Source of the DNA: Agromyces sp.
Lineage (GTDB): Bacteria > Actinomycetota > Actinomycetes > Actinomycetales > Microbacteriaceae
Direction: 5' to 3'
Length of the DNA stretch: 36,103 nucleotides
NCBI GenBank assembly: GCA_031178045.1
Contig: JAPSJT010000010.1
Coordinates: forward strand, 1-36,103
Shown: piece by piece, positions 25,280 through 33,062 of the stretch
Position numbering within the stretch: the first letter of the stretch is position 1
Layout of the letters: each line of letters starts with the position of its first letter
Program-made: the position numbers and the translations under genes
The notes under the pieces: generated by a model
Database searches by the model: none
What the model was told of the DNA's origin: nothing
What the model saw: the letters and a program-made list of their open reading frames with translations, nothing else

Positions 25280-25771
25280 GTGGCGGATACTGACGAGGTC
25301 GACCGGATCGTACGCGATTGGGAGCGCGAGCGGCCCGACCTCGACTTCGCACCCCTGCAGGTGCTCTCGCGAGTGGCGCGGCTCTCCAAGCACCTCGACC
25401 GGGCGCGCCGTCAGGCCTTCGCCCGCTCGGAGCTCGAGGCATCCGAGTTCGACGTGCTGTCGGCGCTGCGGCGGGCGGGCGCTCCCTACCGACTCTCCCC
25501 CAAGCAGCTCCTGCAGCAGACGCTCGTCTCGAGCGGCACCATGACCAACCGCATCGACCGACTGGTCGAGCGAGGGCTCGTGACGCGGCAGACCGACCCG
25601 AACGACGGTCGCGGCATCCTGGTCGAGATGAGCCCCGCCGGACTCACTCGAGTGGATGCCGCGATCACCCGCCTCGTCGACGCGGAGTCGGAGCTGCTCG
25701 AGGGGCTTCCGGCCGCAGAGCAGAAGCGGCTCGCCGCACTGCTGCGAAAGCTCAGCCTCGGGTTCGACTGA
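25280..25771 (+). CDS. MarR family transcriptional regulator
   Basis: A 163-residue winged-helix regulator, dimeric in this family and usually released from DNA by phenolic or other small ligands. The pattern is clear: N-terminal dimerisation helix, recognition region LSPKQLLQQTLVSSGTMTNRIDRLVERGLV, then wing residues RQTDPNDGRGILVEMSPAGL with the conserved D-x-R-G motif, and C-terminal helices (ELLEGLPAAEQKRLAALLRKL). The GTG at 25280 is chosen for its fit to family length. It is divergent from tRNA-Gln-glmU and convergent with the methionine transporter; targets unknown. Confidence 0.92.
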   Translation: MADTDEVDRIVRDWERERPDLDFAPLQVLSRVARLSKHLDRARRQAFARSELEASEFDVLSALRRAGAPYRLSPKQLLQQTLVSSGTMTNRIDRLVERGLVTRQTDPNDGRGILVEMSPAGLTRVDAAITRLVDAESELLEGLPAAEQKRLAALLRKLSLGFD

Positions 25772-25799
25772 GCGCATCGACGCACACCCGCCCGAGTAG

Positions 25800-25816
25800 C
25801 GCCGGCCCTACCGGCG
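25800..25816. terminator. Hairpin with the metI stop codon in its loop
   Basis: Arms CGCCGG (25800-25805) and CCGGCG (25811-25816) around a 5-nt loop that holds the metI TAG stop (25810-25808 on the minus strand). It lies between convergent marR and metI and may act on both. No U-tract. Confidence 0.4.
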
Positions 25817-26467
25817 AAGCACCTTCCGCGCGAGCCAGTTGCCGACGAACTGCACGATCTGCACGAACACGACGATGAGCAGGACTGCCGCCCAGGTGAC
25901 CGCCGGCTCGAACTGCCGGTAGCCGTACACGAGCGCGAAGTTGCCGAGCCCGCCGCCGCCGATGAAGCCGGCGACCGCCGTCATGTCGACGAGTGCGACC
26001 AGCACGAACGTGTAGCCGAGGACGAGCGGACCGAGCGCCTCGGGAAGCACGACCGTGCGCAGGATCCGGAGCGGCCCGGCGCCCATCGAACGCGCCGCCT
26101 CGATGACCCCCGGCGACACCGTGAGCAGGTTCTGCTCCACGATGCGCGCGATCGCGAACGACGCGGCGAGCGAGAGCGCGAAGATGAGCGCGTTGTTGCC
26201 GATGCCCGTGCCGATGACGAGACGGGAGAGCGGCTGGACCGCGGCGATGAAGATGATGAACGGGATCGGCCGGAAGAAGTTGATGATCACGTTCACGATC
26301 GTGAACACCGGCGCGTTCGACAGGAGGCTGCCCGGCCGGGTCATGTAGAGCACGATGCCGAGCAACAGCCCCGCCGCGCCGCCGATGAGGAGCGTGAGCG
26401 CCACCATGTAGAGCGTCTCGACCGCGGCGACCCAGAACTCGGACTGGAGTTCGAACAGGCGATCCAT
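25808..26467 (-). CDS. metI: Methionine ABC transporter permease MetI
   Basis: A 219-residue membrane subunit of the D/L-methionine importer. Five hydrophobic helices are visible (about 16-42, 50-72, 85-110, 145-168, 180-212). The EAA coupling loop reads EAARSMGAGPLRILRTVVLPEALGPL, split here by its GxGxxxIxxxxxLPE core, and contacts MetN. It also has the family FRPIPFIIFIAAVQPL stretch. The ATG at 26467 shares one base with the metN stop (TGATG), so it is coupled. Last gene of metQ-metN-metI. Confidence 0.93.
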   Translation of the reverse strand: MDRLFELQSEFWVAAVETLYMVALTLLIGGAAGLLLGIVLYMTRPGSLLSNAPVFTIVNVIINFFRPIPFIIFIAAVQPLSRLVIGTGIGNNALIFALSLAASFAIARIVEQNLLTVSPGVIEAARSMGAGPLRILRTVVLPEALGPLVLGYTFVLVALVDMTAVAGFIGGGGLGNFALVYGYRQFEPAVTWAAVLLIVVFVQIVQFVGNWLARKVLRR

Positions 26468-27495
26468 CAGCCCACCTCCGTCACGTCGACGCGCTCGGCG
26501 ATGGTCGCGATGACCGCGTCGACCGCTGCATCCGGCCCGCGCAGCGCGAGCGTGAGGTGGCCGAACGCGCGCCCCTGGATGTCGTTGATGCCGCCGTAGA
26601 CGAGCTCGAACTCGACGCCGGCCCTCGCGAGCTCGAGGAAGACCGCGGCCTGCGAGGCGTCACCGTCGCGGAACGAGATCGTGACGATGCGCCCGTCGTG
26701 CCGCTCGCGGAGCACCGCGAGTTCGGCCGGTGACGGGATTCCCTTCACGACCGTCGCGACGAATCGCTGCGACGACGGATTCTGCGGGTTCGAGAAGACG
26801 TCGAAGACGGGCCCGTGCTCGATCACCCGACCGGCATCCATGACGGCGACCTTCGTGGCGATCGACTGGATGACATCCATCTCGTGCGTGATGACGATGA
26901 TGGTCACGCCGAACTCCCGGTTGACGCGCTTCAGGAGCTCGAGCACCTCCTGCGTCGTCTCGGGATCGAGCGCGCTCGTCGCCTCGTCGGCGAGGAGCAG
27001 CCGGGGGGAGGTCGCGAGCGCGCGGGCGATGCCGACGCGCTGCTTCTGCCCGCCCGAGAGCTGGTCGGGAAAGTTGCGCGCCTTGTCGGCGAGCCCGACG
27101 AAGTCGAGGAGTTCGGCGACGCGCGCGGCGACCTCGGCCCTCGACGCGCCCGCGACGGTGAGGGGGTAGGCGATGTTCTGCCACACCGTCTTCGAGTTGA
27201 AGAGATTGAACTGCTGGAAGATCATTCCGATGCCGAGCCGGATGCCGCGGAGTTCGCGCTCGGACATCGTCGTGATCTCGCGGCCGTCCACCTCGATGCT
27301 GCCGGACGTCGCGGGCTCGAGTGCATTCACGAGCCGGACGAGCGTCGACTTGCCGGCACCCGAGTACCCGATGATGCCGTACACGTCACCGGGTTCCACC
27401 TCGAGGTCGACCTGGTCGATGGCGACCACGGGCGCCCCCGTGCGGTCGGGGGCGGGATACGTCTTCGTGACGTTCCGCAGGGCGACGAGCGCCAT
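26467..27495 (-). CDS. metN: Methionine ABC transporter ATP-binding protein MetN
   Basis: A 342-residue ATPase of the MetNIQ importer. Walker A GYSGAGKS is at 43-50, LSGGQ at 146-150, Walker B LLLADEA at 166-172, H-loop ITHE. The C-terminal domain (about 265-342, VTISFRDGDASQAAVFLEL and FGHLTLALRG) is the NIL/ACT-like regulatory domain that binds methionine and shuts the transporter (trans-inhibition), which sets MetN apart from general amino-acid ATPases. The ATG at 27495 has AGGAGGAGG. It follows metQ across a hairpin-bearing 107-bp gap. Confidence 0.95.
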   Translation of the reverse strand: MALVALRNVTKTYPAPDRTGAPVVAIDQVDLEVEPGDVYGIIGYSGAGKSTLVRLVNALEPATSGSIEVDGREITTMSERELRGIRLGIGMIFQQFNLFNSKTVWQNIAYPLTVAGASRAEVAARVAELLDFVGLADKARNFPDQLSGGQKQRVGIARALATSPRLLLADEATSALDPETTQEVLELLKRVNREFGVTIIVITHEMDVIQSIATKVAVMDAGRVIEHGPVFDVFSNPQNPSSQRFVATVVKGIPSPAELAVLRERHDGRIVTISFRDGDASQAAVFLELARAGVEFELVYGGINDIQGRAFGHLTLALRGPDAAVDAVIATIAERVDVTEVG

Positions 27496-27571
27496 GAGAT
27501 CCTCCTCCTGCAACGCCGCGCAGGGCGGCGGACGCCGAGTCGTGCGTCCACCGCCCGCGCGGCGAGCTGAT

Positions 27572-27591
27572 CCGATCGCCGAAGCGATCGG
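27572..27591 (-). terminator. UUCG-capped hairpin between metQ and metN
   Basis: In the RNA of this operon the sequence is CCGATCGC-UUCG-GCGAUCGG: a perfect 8-bp stem closed by an extra-stable C(UUCG)G tetraloop, 12 nt after the metQ stop. No U-tract; best read as a 3'-end stabiliser or partial terminator that lets the binding protein exceed the membrane subunits. Confidence 0.65.
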
Positions 27592-27602
27592 CTCGGTGTC
27601 GA

Positions 27603-28496
27603 CTAGCCCTTGGCGGCCTTCGTGTCGGCCTCGACCTTGGCGAGCGAGTCGAGGAGGTCGGCGACGGGCGTCTTCACGGACACCGCGGTGTCGCCCGAGG
27701 CCTCGATGAGTCCGGCCTGCACCTCGGGGTCGTTCTGGAAGATGTCGACGAGCTTCAGGTAGGTCTCGTTCTCGGCGTCCTCGGCGCGCGTCGCGAAGAT
27801 GTTCACGTACGGCAGCGCGTTGGGGTCGCTCGGGTCGTCCTGCGCGATCGCGTCGTCGAACGAGAGACCGGCGTCCTCGACGAAGTCGTTGTTGATGACC
27901 GCGGCGGCGACGTCGGGCAGCGAGGTGGGCGTGAGGGACGCTTCGAGGGCGGTGACCTCGACCTTCGACTTCGCCTCGTCGATGTCGGCGAGGTCGGAGA
28001 AGATCGTGCCGCCGCTCTTCAGCTCGATGAGCCCGGCCGACTGCAGCACGAGCAGTGCGCGCGCCTGGTTCGATGCGTCGTTCGGCACGGCCACGGTCTC
28101 GCCCTCGGCGATGTCGTCGACCGACTCGTACTTCGTCGAGTAGAGGCCGAGGGGGTAGATCGCCGTCGAGCCGACCGGCACGAGGTCCTCGCCCGACGAC
28201 ACGTTGTAGTCGGCGAGGTACACGATGTGCTGGAACTGGTTGAGGTCGAGCTCGCCCTCGGTCGTCGCCGGGTTCGGCTGCGCGTAGTCGGAGAAGTCGA
28301 CGATCTCGATCGTGATGCCCTCGTCGGCGGCGGCCTCCTCGAAGGCGGCCCACTGCGGGTCGGCCTTGCCGACGACGCCGATCTTCACGACGTCGGAGGC
28401 GCCGTCGCCGCCCGCGGCGGGCGACGCGCACGCGGCGAATCCGGCGAGGAGGGGCAGGGCGGCGATGGCGGCGAGGAACTTGGTGGTGCGTGACAT
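27603..28496 (-). CDS. metQ: Methionine ABC transporter substrate-binding lipoprotein MetQ
   Basis: A 297-residue lipoprotein of the NlpA/MetQ family that captures methionine outside the membrane for MetNI. The signal peptide is MSRTTKFLAAIAALPLLAGF followed by the lipobox Cys23 (AAC). The mature part starts KIGVVGKADPQW and includes DFSDYAQPNPATTEGELDLN-like ligand-pocket residues, VPNDASNQARALLVLQSAGLI and NNDFV. The ATG at 28496 is chosen because AAGGAAG lies upstream and the signal peptide then has normal length; 16 more in-frame codons upstream lack a signal-like start. Two perfect inverted repeats lie 125-158 nt upstream. Confidence 0.94.
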   Translation of the reverse strand: MSRTTKFLAAIAALPLLAGFAACASPAAGGDGASDVVKIGVVGKADPQWAAFEEAAADEGITIEIVDFSDYAQPNPATTEGELDLNQFQHIVYLADYNVSSGEDLVPVGSTAIYPLGLYSTKYESVDDIAEGETVAVPNDASNQARALLVLQSAGLIELKSGGTIFSDLADIDEAKSKVEVTALEASLTPTSLPDVAAAVINNDFVEDAGLSFDDAIAQDDPSDPNALPYVNIFATRAEDAENETYLKLVDIFQNDPEVQAGLIEASGDTAVSVKTPVADLLDSLAKVEADTKAAKG

Positions 28497-28620
28497 GCGG
28501 GACTTCCTTTCGGCTGGGCGCGCACGTTCGGCTGCTGGTGGCATGGAGCAGGCATGGCTCCGCCACGGTTCGTGTCGTGGGGGCTTCGATGCCGCGAACG
28601 CGGGCGCACTCCTACGTTAT

Positions 28621-28654
28621 GCGAAGGATCTTCGCCCTATTGACCACGTGGTCA
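28621..28654 (-). promoter_or_regulatory. Two adjacent inverted repeats upstream of metQ
   Basis: TGACCACGTGGTCA (28641-28654) is a perfect 14-bp palindrome with a CACGTG core. Beside it, GCGAAG-GAT-CTTCGC (28621-28635) has perfect 6-bp arms. A CATAACGT stretch just downstream (28616-28623 region) could hold the -10 element, so both repeats would lie within or just upstream of the metQ promoter, a usual repressor position. No SAM riboswitch fold was recognised in this 182-bp gap (28497-28678). Confidence 0.55.
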
Positions 28655-28678
28655 CGATGCGTCACAGTTCCTGCGGTG

Positions 28679-30547
28679 TCAGGCTTCGAGCGTCTCAGAA
28701 AGTTCGAGCCAGCGCGTCTCGAGCTCGGCGACGGATGCCTCGAGCGCACGCAGCTCATCGCCGAGCGCGCCGAGTCCGACGTAGTCGCCCTGATCGTGGC
28801 GTGCCATCCGCTCGTGCAGCGTCGCGATCTCGGCCGTGAGCTTCTCGAGCCGCCGGTCGATGGCGGAGAGCTCCTTCTCGGCGGTGCGACGCGCCGCGCC
28901 GGTGAGCGTCGCCTCGCCCGACGCCGCCGCGGCGGAGCCGGGAGCGGCGGCCTCGGAGGCGAGCCGGGCCGAGGCATCGGCGGCCGCCCCGGCCGAGGTC
29001 CGACGCAGCTCGAGGTACTGCTCCACGCCGCGCGGCAGGTCGCGGAGGTGTCCGTCGATGATCGCGAGCTGCCGGTCGGTGACGCGCTCGATGAGGTACC
29101 GGTCGTGGGAGACGACGAGCAGGGTGCCCGGCCACGAGTCCAGCAGGTCCTCGATCGCGGCGAGCATGTCGGTGTCGAGGTCGTTCGTCGGCTCATCGAG
29201 GATGAGCACGTTCGGTTCGCTGAGCAGGATGAGCAGCAGCTGCAGTCGCCGCTTCTGCCCGCCCGAGAGGTTCTTCACGGGCGTCGAGAGCTGCGCATTC
29301 GTGAAGCCGAGCCGCTCGAGCAGCTGCCCGGGCGTCATCTCCCTGCCACCGACCTCGTACGAGGTCCGCTGCTCCGCGACGACGGCGCTGACGCGTTCGT
29401 CGGCCCACTCCGCGAGCTCGGCGAGCTCCTGGCTGAGCGTCGCGATCTTCACCGTCTTGCCGCGCTTCACGCGTCCGGTGGTGGGTTGCACGGCGCCCGT
29501 GACGAGGCCGAGGAGCGTCGACTTGCCGGCGCCGTTCACCCCGAGGATGCCGGTGCGCTCCCCCGGCGCGATGCGCCATTCGAGCTCGTGCAGCACGGTC
29601 TTCGTCGAAGGCGCCCCGGGCGGGGCATCCGCCGCCGCTCCGTGCCCCGGCTGCACCGGGTACACGACCGACACGTCGAGCAGGTCGACGACGTCCTTGC
29701 CGAGCCGCGAGACCGCGAGCCGGTTGAGCTCCACCGGGTTGCGCACCGGCGGCTCGTTCTCGATGAGCTGGTTCGCGGCCTCGATGCGGAACTTCGGCTT
29801 CGACGTGCGGGCGGGCGCGCCTCGGCGGAGCCACGCGAGCTCCTTGCGCATGAGGTTCTGCCGCTTCGTCTCGGATGCCGCGGCCATGCGGTCGCGCTCC
29901 ACGCGCTGCAGCACGTACGCGGCGTAGCCGCCCTCGAAGGGCTCGACGATCCCGTCGTGCACCTCCCACGTGCCGGTGCACACCTCGTCGAGGAACCAGC
30001 GGTCGTGGGTCACGACGACGAGCGCACCGGCATCCGCCGGCCACCGCGTCTTCAGGTGCCCGGCGAGCCAGGCGATGCCCTCGACGTCGAGATGGTTCGT
30101 CGGCTCGTCGAGGAAGACCACGTCCCAGTCGCCGACGAGGAGCGCCGCGAGCCCGACCCGGCGGCGCTGGCCGCCCGAGAGGCTGGCGATCTGCGCGTGC
30201 CACGGCACGTCGGCGAGCAGGCCAGCGATCACGTCGCGCACCTTCGCGTCCCCCGCCCAGACGTGCTCTTCGATGCCGCCCACGACCGACTCGGCGACGG
30301 TCTTGCCCGGATCCACGACATCGGCCTGGTCGAGCATCCCGATGCGGATGCCGCGGCGTCGGGTGACGCGACCGGCGTCGGGCTCGAGGCGGCCCGCGAG
30401 CAGCTTCAGGAGCGTCGACTTCCCGTCGCCGTTGCGGCCGACGACGCCGATGCGATCGCCCTCGTCGATGCCGAGGGTGACCTCGTCGAAGACGGTGCGC
30501 GTCGGGAACTCGAGGTGCAGGCGCTCGGCGCCGAGGAGGTGTGCCAT
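28679..30547 (-). CDS. ABC-F family ATPase (Uup-type)
   Basis: A 622-residue soluble protein with two ATP-binding domains and no membrane part. ABC-F proteins act on the ribosome or, for Uup, in ribosome and DNA-transposition-linked functions. Domain 1 has Walker A GRNGDGKS (37-44), LSGGQ (123-127) and DEPTNHLD; domain 2 has GVNGAGKS (336-343), LSGGQKRR and DEPTNDLD. The linker (about 205-285) contains the Arg/Lys-rich LMRKELAWLRRGAPARTSK segment typical of Uup. The C-terminal 60 residues form a coiled coil (about 560-620) after an Ala/Ser-rich spacer. TAGGCT lies 9 nt before the ATG, leaving almost no leader and only a weak GGGA site. Confidence 0.92.
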   Translation of the reverse strand: MAHLLGAERLHLEFPTRTVFDEVTLGIDEGDRIGVVGRNGDGKSTLLKLLAGRLEPDAGRVTRRRGIRIGMLDQADVVDPGKTVAESVVGGIEEHVWAGDAKVRDVIAGLLADVPWHAQIASLSGGQRRRVGLAALLVGDWDVVFLDEPTNHLDVEGIAWLAGHLKTRWPADAGALVVVTHDRWFLDEVCTGTWEVHDGIVEPFEGGYAAYVLQRVERDRMAAASETKRQNLMRKELAWLRRGAPARTSKPKFRIEAANQLIENEPPVRNPVELNRLAVSRLGKDVVDLLDVSVVYPVQPGHGAAADAPPGAPSTKTVLHELEWRIAPGERTGILGVNGAGKSTLLGLVTGAVQPTTGRVKRGKTVKIATLSQELAELAEWADERVSAVVAEQRTSYEVGGREMTPGQLLERLGFTNAQLSTPVKNLSGGQKRRLQLLLILLSEPNVLILDEPTNDLDTDMLAAIEDLLDSWPGTLLVVSHDRYLIERVTDRQLAIIDGHLRDLPRGVEQYLELRRTSAGAAADASARLASEAAAPGSAAAASGEATLTGAARRTAEKELSAIDRRLEKLTAEIATLHERMARHDQGDYVGLGALGDELRALEASVAELETRWLELSETLEA

Positions 30548-30556
30548 GTCCCGACG

Positions 30557-30562
30557 AGCCTA
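30557..30562 (-). promoter_or_regulatory. Putative -10 of the ABC-F gene, very short leader
   Basis: TAGGCT on the minus strand, 9 nt before the ATG, which would leave a leader of 2-3 nt. Confidence 0.4.
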
Positions 30563-30599
30563 GCCGCCGCGACCTGGACGCGAGCCCGAGCGCGGCGCC

Positions 30600-31532
30600 T
30601 CAGCGCGTGAGGACGCGGGCGCCGTGCACCGGCCCGTGCGCGTGCACCGCGTTGAGGCGCGCCGCGGAGAGCGCGATCTGGAGCTCGAGCGCCGAGTCGG
30701 CGTCCTCGGCGAGGAACGCCACGGTCGGGCCCGATCCCGAGACGAGCCCGGCGAGCGCCCCGTGCGCCTCGCCGAGCTCGAGGATGCCGCCGAGGCCGGG
30801 TGCGAGCCCGAGTGCCGCCTCCTGCAGGTCGTTGTGCAGGGCGGCGGCGAGGCGGTGGGCGTCACCCGCCCGGAGCGCCTGCAGCACCGTCGCGTCGACG
30901 ACGGGCGCGACCCCCGCCGACGCCAGCCGCATCGTCTCCTCGCGCCGACGGTCGAGCTCGCGGTACACGGCCGGCGTCGAGAGGCCGAACTCCGCCACCG
31001 CGAGCACCCAGTGGAACGAGCCCGTCGCGAGTGCGGGGCTCAGCCGATCACCGCGGCCCGTGCCGATCGCCGTGCCGCCCGTGAGCGCGAACGGCACGTC
31101 GGCACCGAGCTTCGCCGCGAGCGCGTGCAACTCCTCCTTGCCGAGCGCCGTGCCCCACATCGCGTCGCACGCGACGAGCGTCGCCGCCGCATCGGCCGAG
31201 CCGCCGCCCATGCCGCCCGCGATGGGCACGTGCTTCTCGATCTCGAGGTGCACGCCCCCGGGGACGCCGACGGTGCGGGCGAGCAGCTTCGCCGCGCGCA
31301 GCGCGAGGTTCGAGGCATCCGTCGGCAGGGCGGAGGTGTCGATCGGGCCGGTGAACGACACGCTGAACTCGTCGTCGGGCCACGCTCGCACGTCTTCGTA
31401 GAGCGAGACGGCCTGATAGGCCGTGGCGACGTCGTGATAGCCGTCGTTCTGCACGTCGCCGACGCGCAGGAAGACGTTGATCTTGCCGGGCGCTCGAACG
31501 TGTACCGACTCGTCCGTCGCCGCGATCGTCAT
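30600..31532 (-). CDS. ispE: 4-diphosphocytidyl-2-C-methyl-D-erythritol kinase
   Basis: A 310-residue GHMP kinase of the MEP isoprenoid pathway. Lys17 in APGKINVFL and the glycine-rich ATP loop [15 protein letters not shown] (103-117) are clear, and the catalytic Asp144 is in LGADVPFAL. The C-terminal GHMP motif [12 protein letters not shown] is intact. It lies in the conserved actinobacterial order metS-tatD-rsmA-(DUF4287)-ispE-ABC-F. There is no ribosome-binding site; TAGCGT with a 6-nt gap precedes the ATG at 31532, predicting leaderless translation. Confidence 0.96.
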   Translation of the reverse strand: MTIAATDESVHVRAPGKINVFLRVGDVQNDGYHDVATAYQAVSLYEDVRAWPDDEFSVSFTGPIDTSALPTDASNLALRAAKLLARTVGVPGGVHLEIEKHVPIAGGMGGGSADAAATLVACDAMWGTALGKEELHALAAKLGADVPFALTGGTAIGTGRGDRLSPALATGSFHWVLAVAEFGLSTPAVYRELDRRREETMRLASAGVAPVVDATVLQALRAGDAHRLAAALHNDLQEAALGLAPGLGGILELGEAHGALAGLVSGSGPTVAFLAEDADSALELQIALSAARLNAVHAHGPVHGARVLTR

Positions 31533-31538
31533 GCGTCC

Positions 31539-31544
31539 ACGCTA
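31539..31544 (-). promoter_or_regulatory. Putative -10 of ispE, leaderless geometry
   Basis: TAGCGT on the minus strand with GGACGC between it and the ATG. Confidence 0.55.
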
Positions 31545-31568
31545 TCCCACGGCGCTCGGACGGCCCGG

Positions 31569-32111
31569 TCAGCCGACCGCCTGCAGCCAGGCCCGCATCC
31601 GGGTCTTCGCGTCGGCCAGCCGCGAGCCGTCGTGCATGCGCCCCCACGTGAGTGCGATCGACGAGCGACCCTCACCGACGGGGCCGGCCGAGGCGAGCAC
31701 GAACTCGCCGCCGTCGAGCGGGAAGCGGGCGGTGGGATGCTTCGCCGTGAGGTTGAGCGCGAGCGGCTCGACCTCGAGCTCGGTCGTCACGATCTCCGCG
31801 AGTGCTCGGAGCGCATCCGCAGTGCCGAGCGGGACGGTGCGCGAGACGCTCGCCTCGAACGTGCCGTCCTGGCGCTGGCCCGGCTCGCGGATGCCGCGTG
31901 CCTGCTCGAACGCGACGGTGATGTTCTGGGACCACCAGGCGTCGACCCCGTGCTCGGCGACGAGCCACGAGGCGATCCGCTGATGCGGCCACTCGGCGGC
32001 GCCGTTCTGGTCGAGGAGGGCGAACCACTCATCCCGGCCCCGGCCGGTGGCGGCGTGGACGGAGTCGTCGCCGACACCGTCGGCCGACGCTCCCACGGGC
32101 GTCTCGCTCAT
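31569..32111 (-). CDS. DUF4287/SRPBCC-like protein
   Basis: A 180-residue soluble protein. The N-terminal half has the pattern GRGRDEWFALLDQNG...HQRIASWLVAEHGVDAWWSQNITVAFEQARG, which I associate with DUF4287-type domains often fused to SRPBCC (START-like) folds. The C-terminal half (GTFEASVSRTVPLG...SIALTWGRMHD...MRAWLQAV) looks like a shortened SRPBCC domain, a hydrophobic-ligand cavity fold. Function unknown. It is inserted between rsmA and ispE, which are adjacent in many actinobacteria. TAGCGT lies 6 nt before the ATG, so the gene is probably leaderless; the TAG of this hexamer is also the rsmA stop codon. Confidence 0.7.
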   Translation of the reverse strand: MSETPVGASADGVGDDSVHAATGRGRDEWFALLDQNGAAEWPHQRIASWLVAEHGVDAWWSQNITVAFEQARGIREPGQRQDGTFEASVSRTVPLGTADALRALAEIVTTELEVEPLALNLTAKHPTARFPLDGGEFVLASAGPVGEGRSSIALTWGRMHDGSRLADAKTRMRAWLQAVG

Positions 32112-32117
32112 GCGACC

Positions 32118-32123
32118 ACGCTA
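32118..32123 (-). promoter_or_regulatory. Putative -10 of the DUF4287-like gene, sharing the rsmA stop codon
   Basis: TAGCGT on the minus strand, then GGTCGC and ATG. Bases 32123-32121 are at the same time the TAG stop of rsmA. Confidence 0.55.
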
Positions 32124-33047
32124 GCGCGCGAGGTCGCCCGATGTCTCGGATGGATTGGACCCGGGTGCCGCTCCGGCAGCGCGAGCGATGCGGAGGAAGT
32201 CGCCGACCGTGAGCTGCTCGCCACGCGCCTGCGGGTCGACTCCAGCGGCCTCGAGTACCGCCGTCGCGCTCGCCGAGCTGCCGCCGAGCACCGTCGCGAG
32301 CGCCTGCCGCAGCATCTTGCGGCGCTGCTGGAACGCCGCGTCGACGATCGCGAACGTCGCGACACGCTCGGCCTCGCTGCCCGGGGCATCCGCGCGCTCG
32401 AACCCGACGAGCACCGAATCGACGTTCGGCACCGGCCAGAAGACCATGCGCGAGACATGGCCGGCGGTTCGCCATCGGCCGTACCAGGCCGCCTTCACGC
32501 TCGGTGCACCGTAGACCTTCGAGCCGGGATCGGCCGCGAGTCGGTGCCCGACCTCGGCCTGCACCATGACGATCCCCGACTGCAGCGTCGGGAAGTGCTC
32601 GAGCAGGTGCAGCAGCACCGGCACCGAGATGTTGTACGGGAGGTTCGCGACGAGACGCACGGGTTCGCCCGGCAACCGGGTCACCCGGAGGGCGTCATCC
32701 TGCACGACCGTGAGCGAGGTGCCCGGCTGCATGATGCGCACGGTGTGCGGCAACTGCTCGGCGAGTCGGCGATCGATCTCGACGGCGATGACGGATGCCC
32801 CGGCCTCGAGCAGCCCGAGGGTCAGCGATCCGAGTCCGGGCCCGATCTCGAGCACCGTCTCGCCCGCTGCGACGCCCGCGGTCTGCACGATCCGGCGCAC
32901 GGTGTTGCCGTCGTGCACGAAGTTCTGGCCGAGCTTCTTCGTGGGCGTGACGTCGAGCAGCTCGGCGAGGTCGCGGATCTCGGCGGGCCCGAGCAGACGC
33001 GGCACCACGGCGCCGGCCGACTCGGCCTCATGTCGGTGCGCGTTCAC
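32121..33047 (-). CDS. rsmA: 16S rRNA (adenine1518/1519-N6)-dimethyltransferase
   Basis: A 308-residue methyltransferase dimethylating two adjacent adenosines in the last helix of 16S rRNA, a late step in 30S assembly. KKLGQNFV precedes the SAM site VLEIGPGLGSLT (65-76), the acidic loop AVEID, and the catalytic NLPYNIS (135-141). The C-terminal helical domain holds FQQRRKMLRQAL. The first 30 residues are an extension not seen in E. coli KsgA. The GTG at 33047 is used, 15 bp after the tatD stop; its ribosome-binding site is weak, so coupling to tatD is likely. Confidence 0.95.
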   Translation of the reverse strand: MNAHRHEAESAGAVVPRLLGPAEIRDLAELLDVTPTKKLGQNFVHDGNTVRRIVQTAGVAAGETVLEIGPGLGSLTLGLLEAGASVIAVEIDRRLAEQLPHTVRIMQPGTSLTVVQDDALRVTRLPGEPVRLVANLPYNISVPVLLHLLEHFPTLQSGIVMVQAEVGHRLAADPGSKVYGAPSVKAAWYGRWRTAGHVSRMVFWPVPNVDSVLVGFERADAPGSEAERVATFAIVDAAFQQRRKMLRQALATVLGGSSASATAVLEAAGVDPQARGEQLTVGDFLRIARAAGAAPGSNPSETSGDLAR

Positions 33048-33062
33048 ACCGCACCGTCGCGT

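Noticed and set aside
28497-28620. Possible SAM riboswitch before metQ
   Set aside because: I could not find the conserved helices or core of any SAM riboswitch class; the short GGAGC/GCTCC hairpin is too weak.
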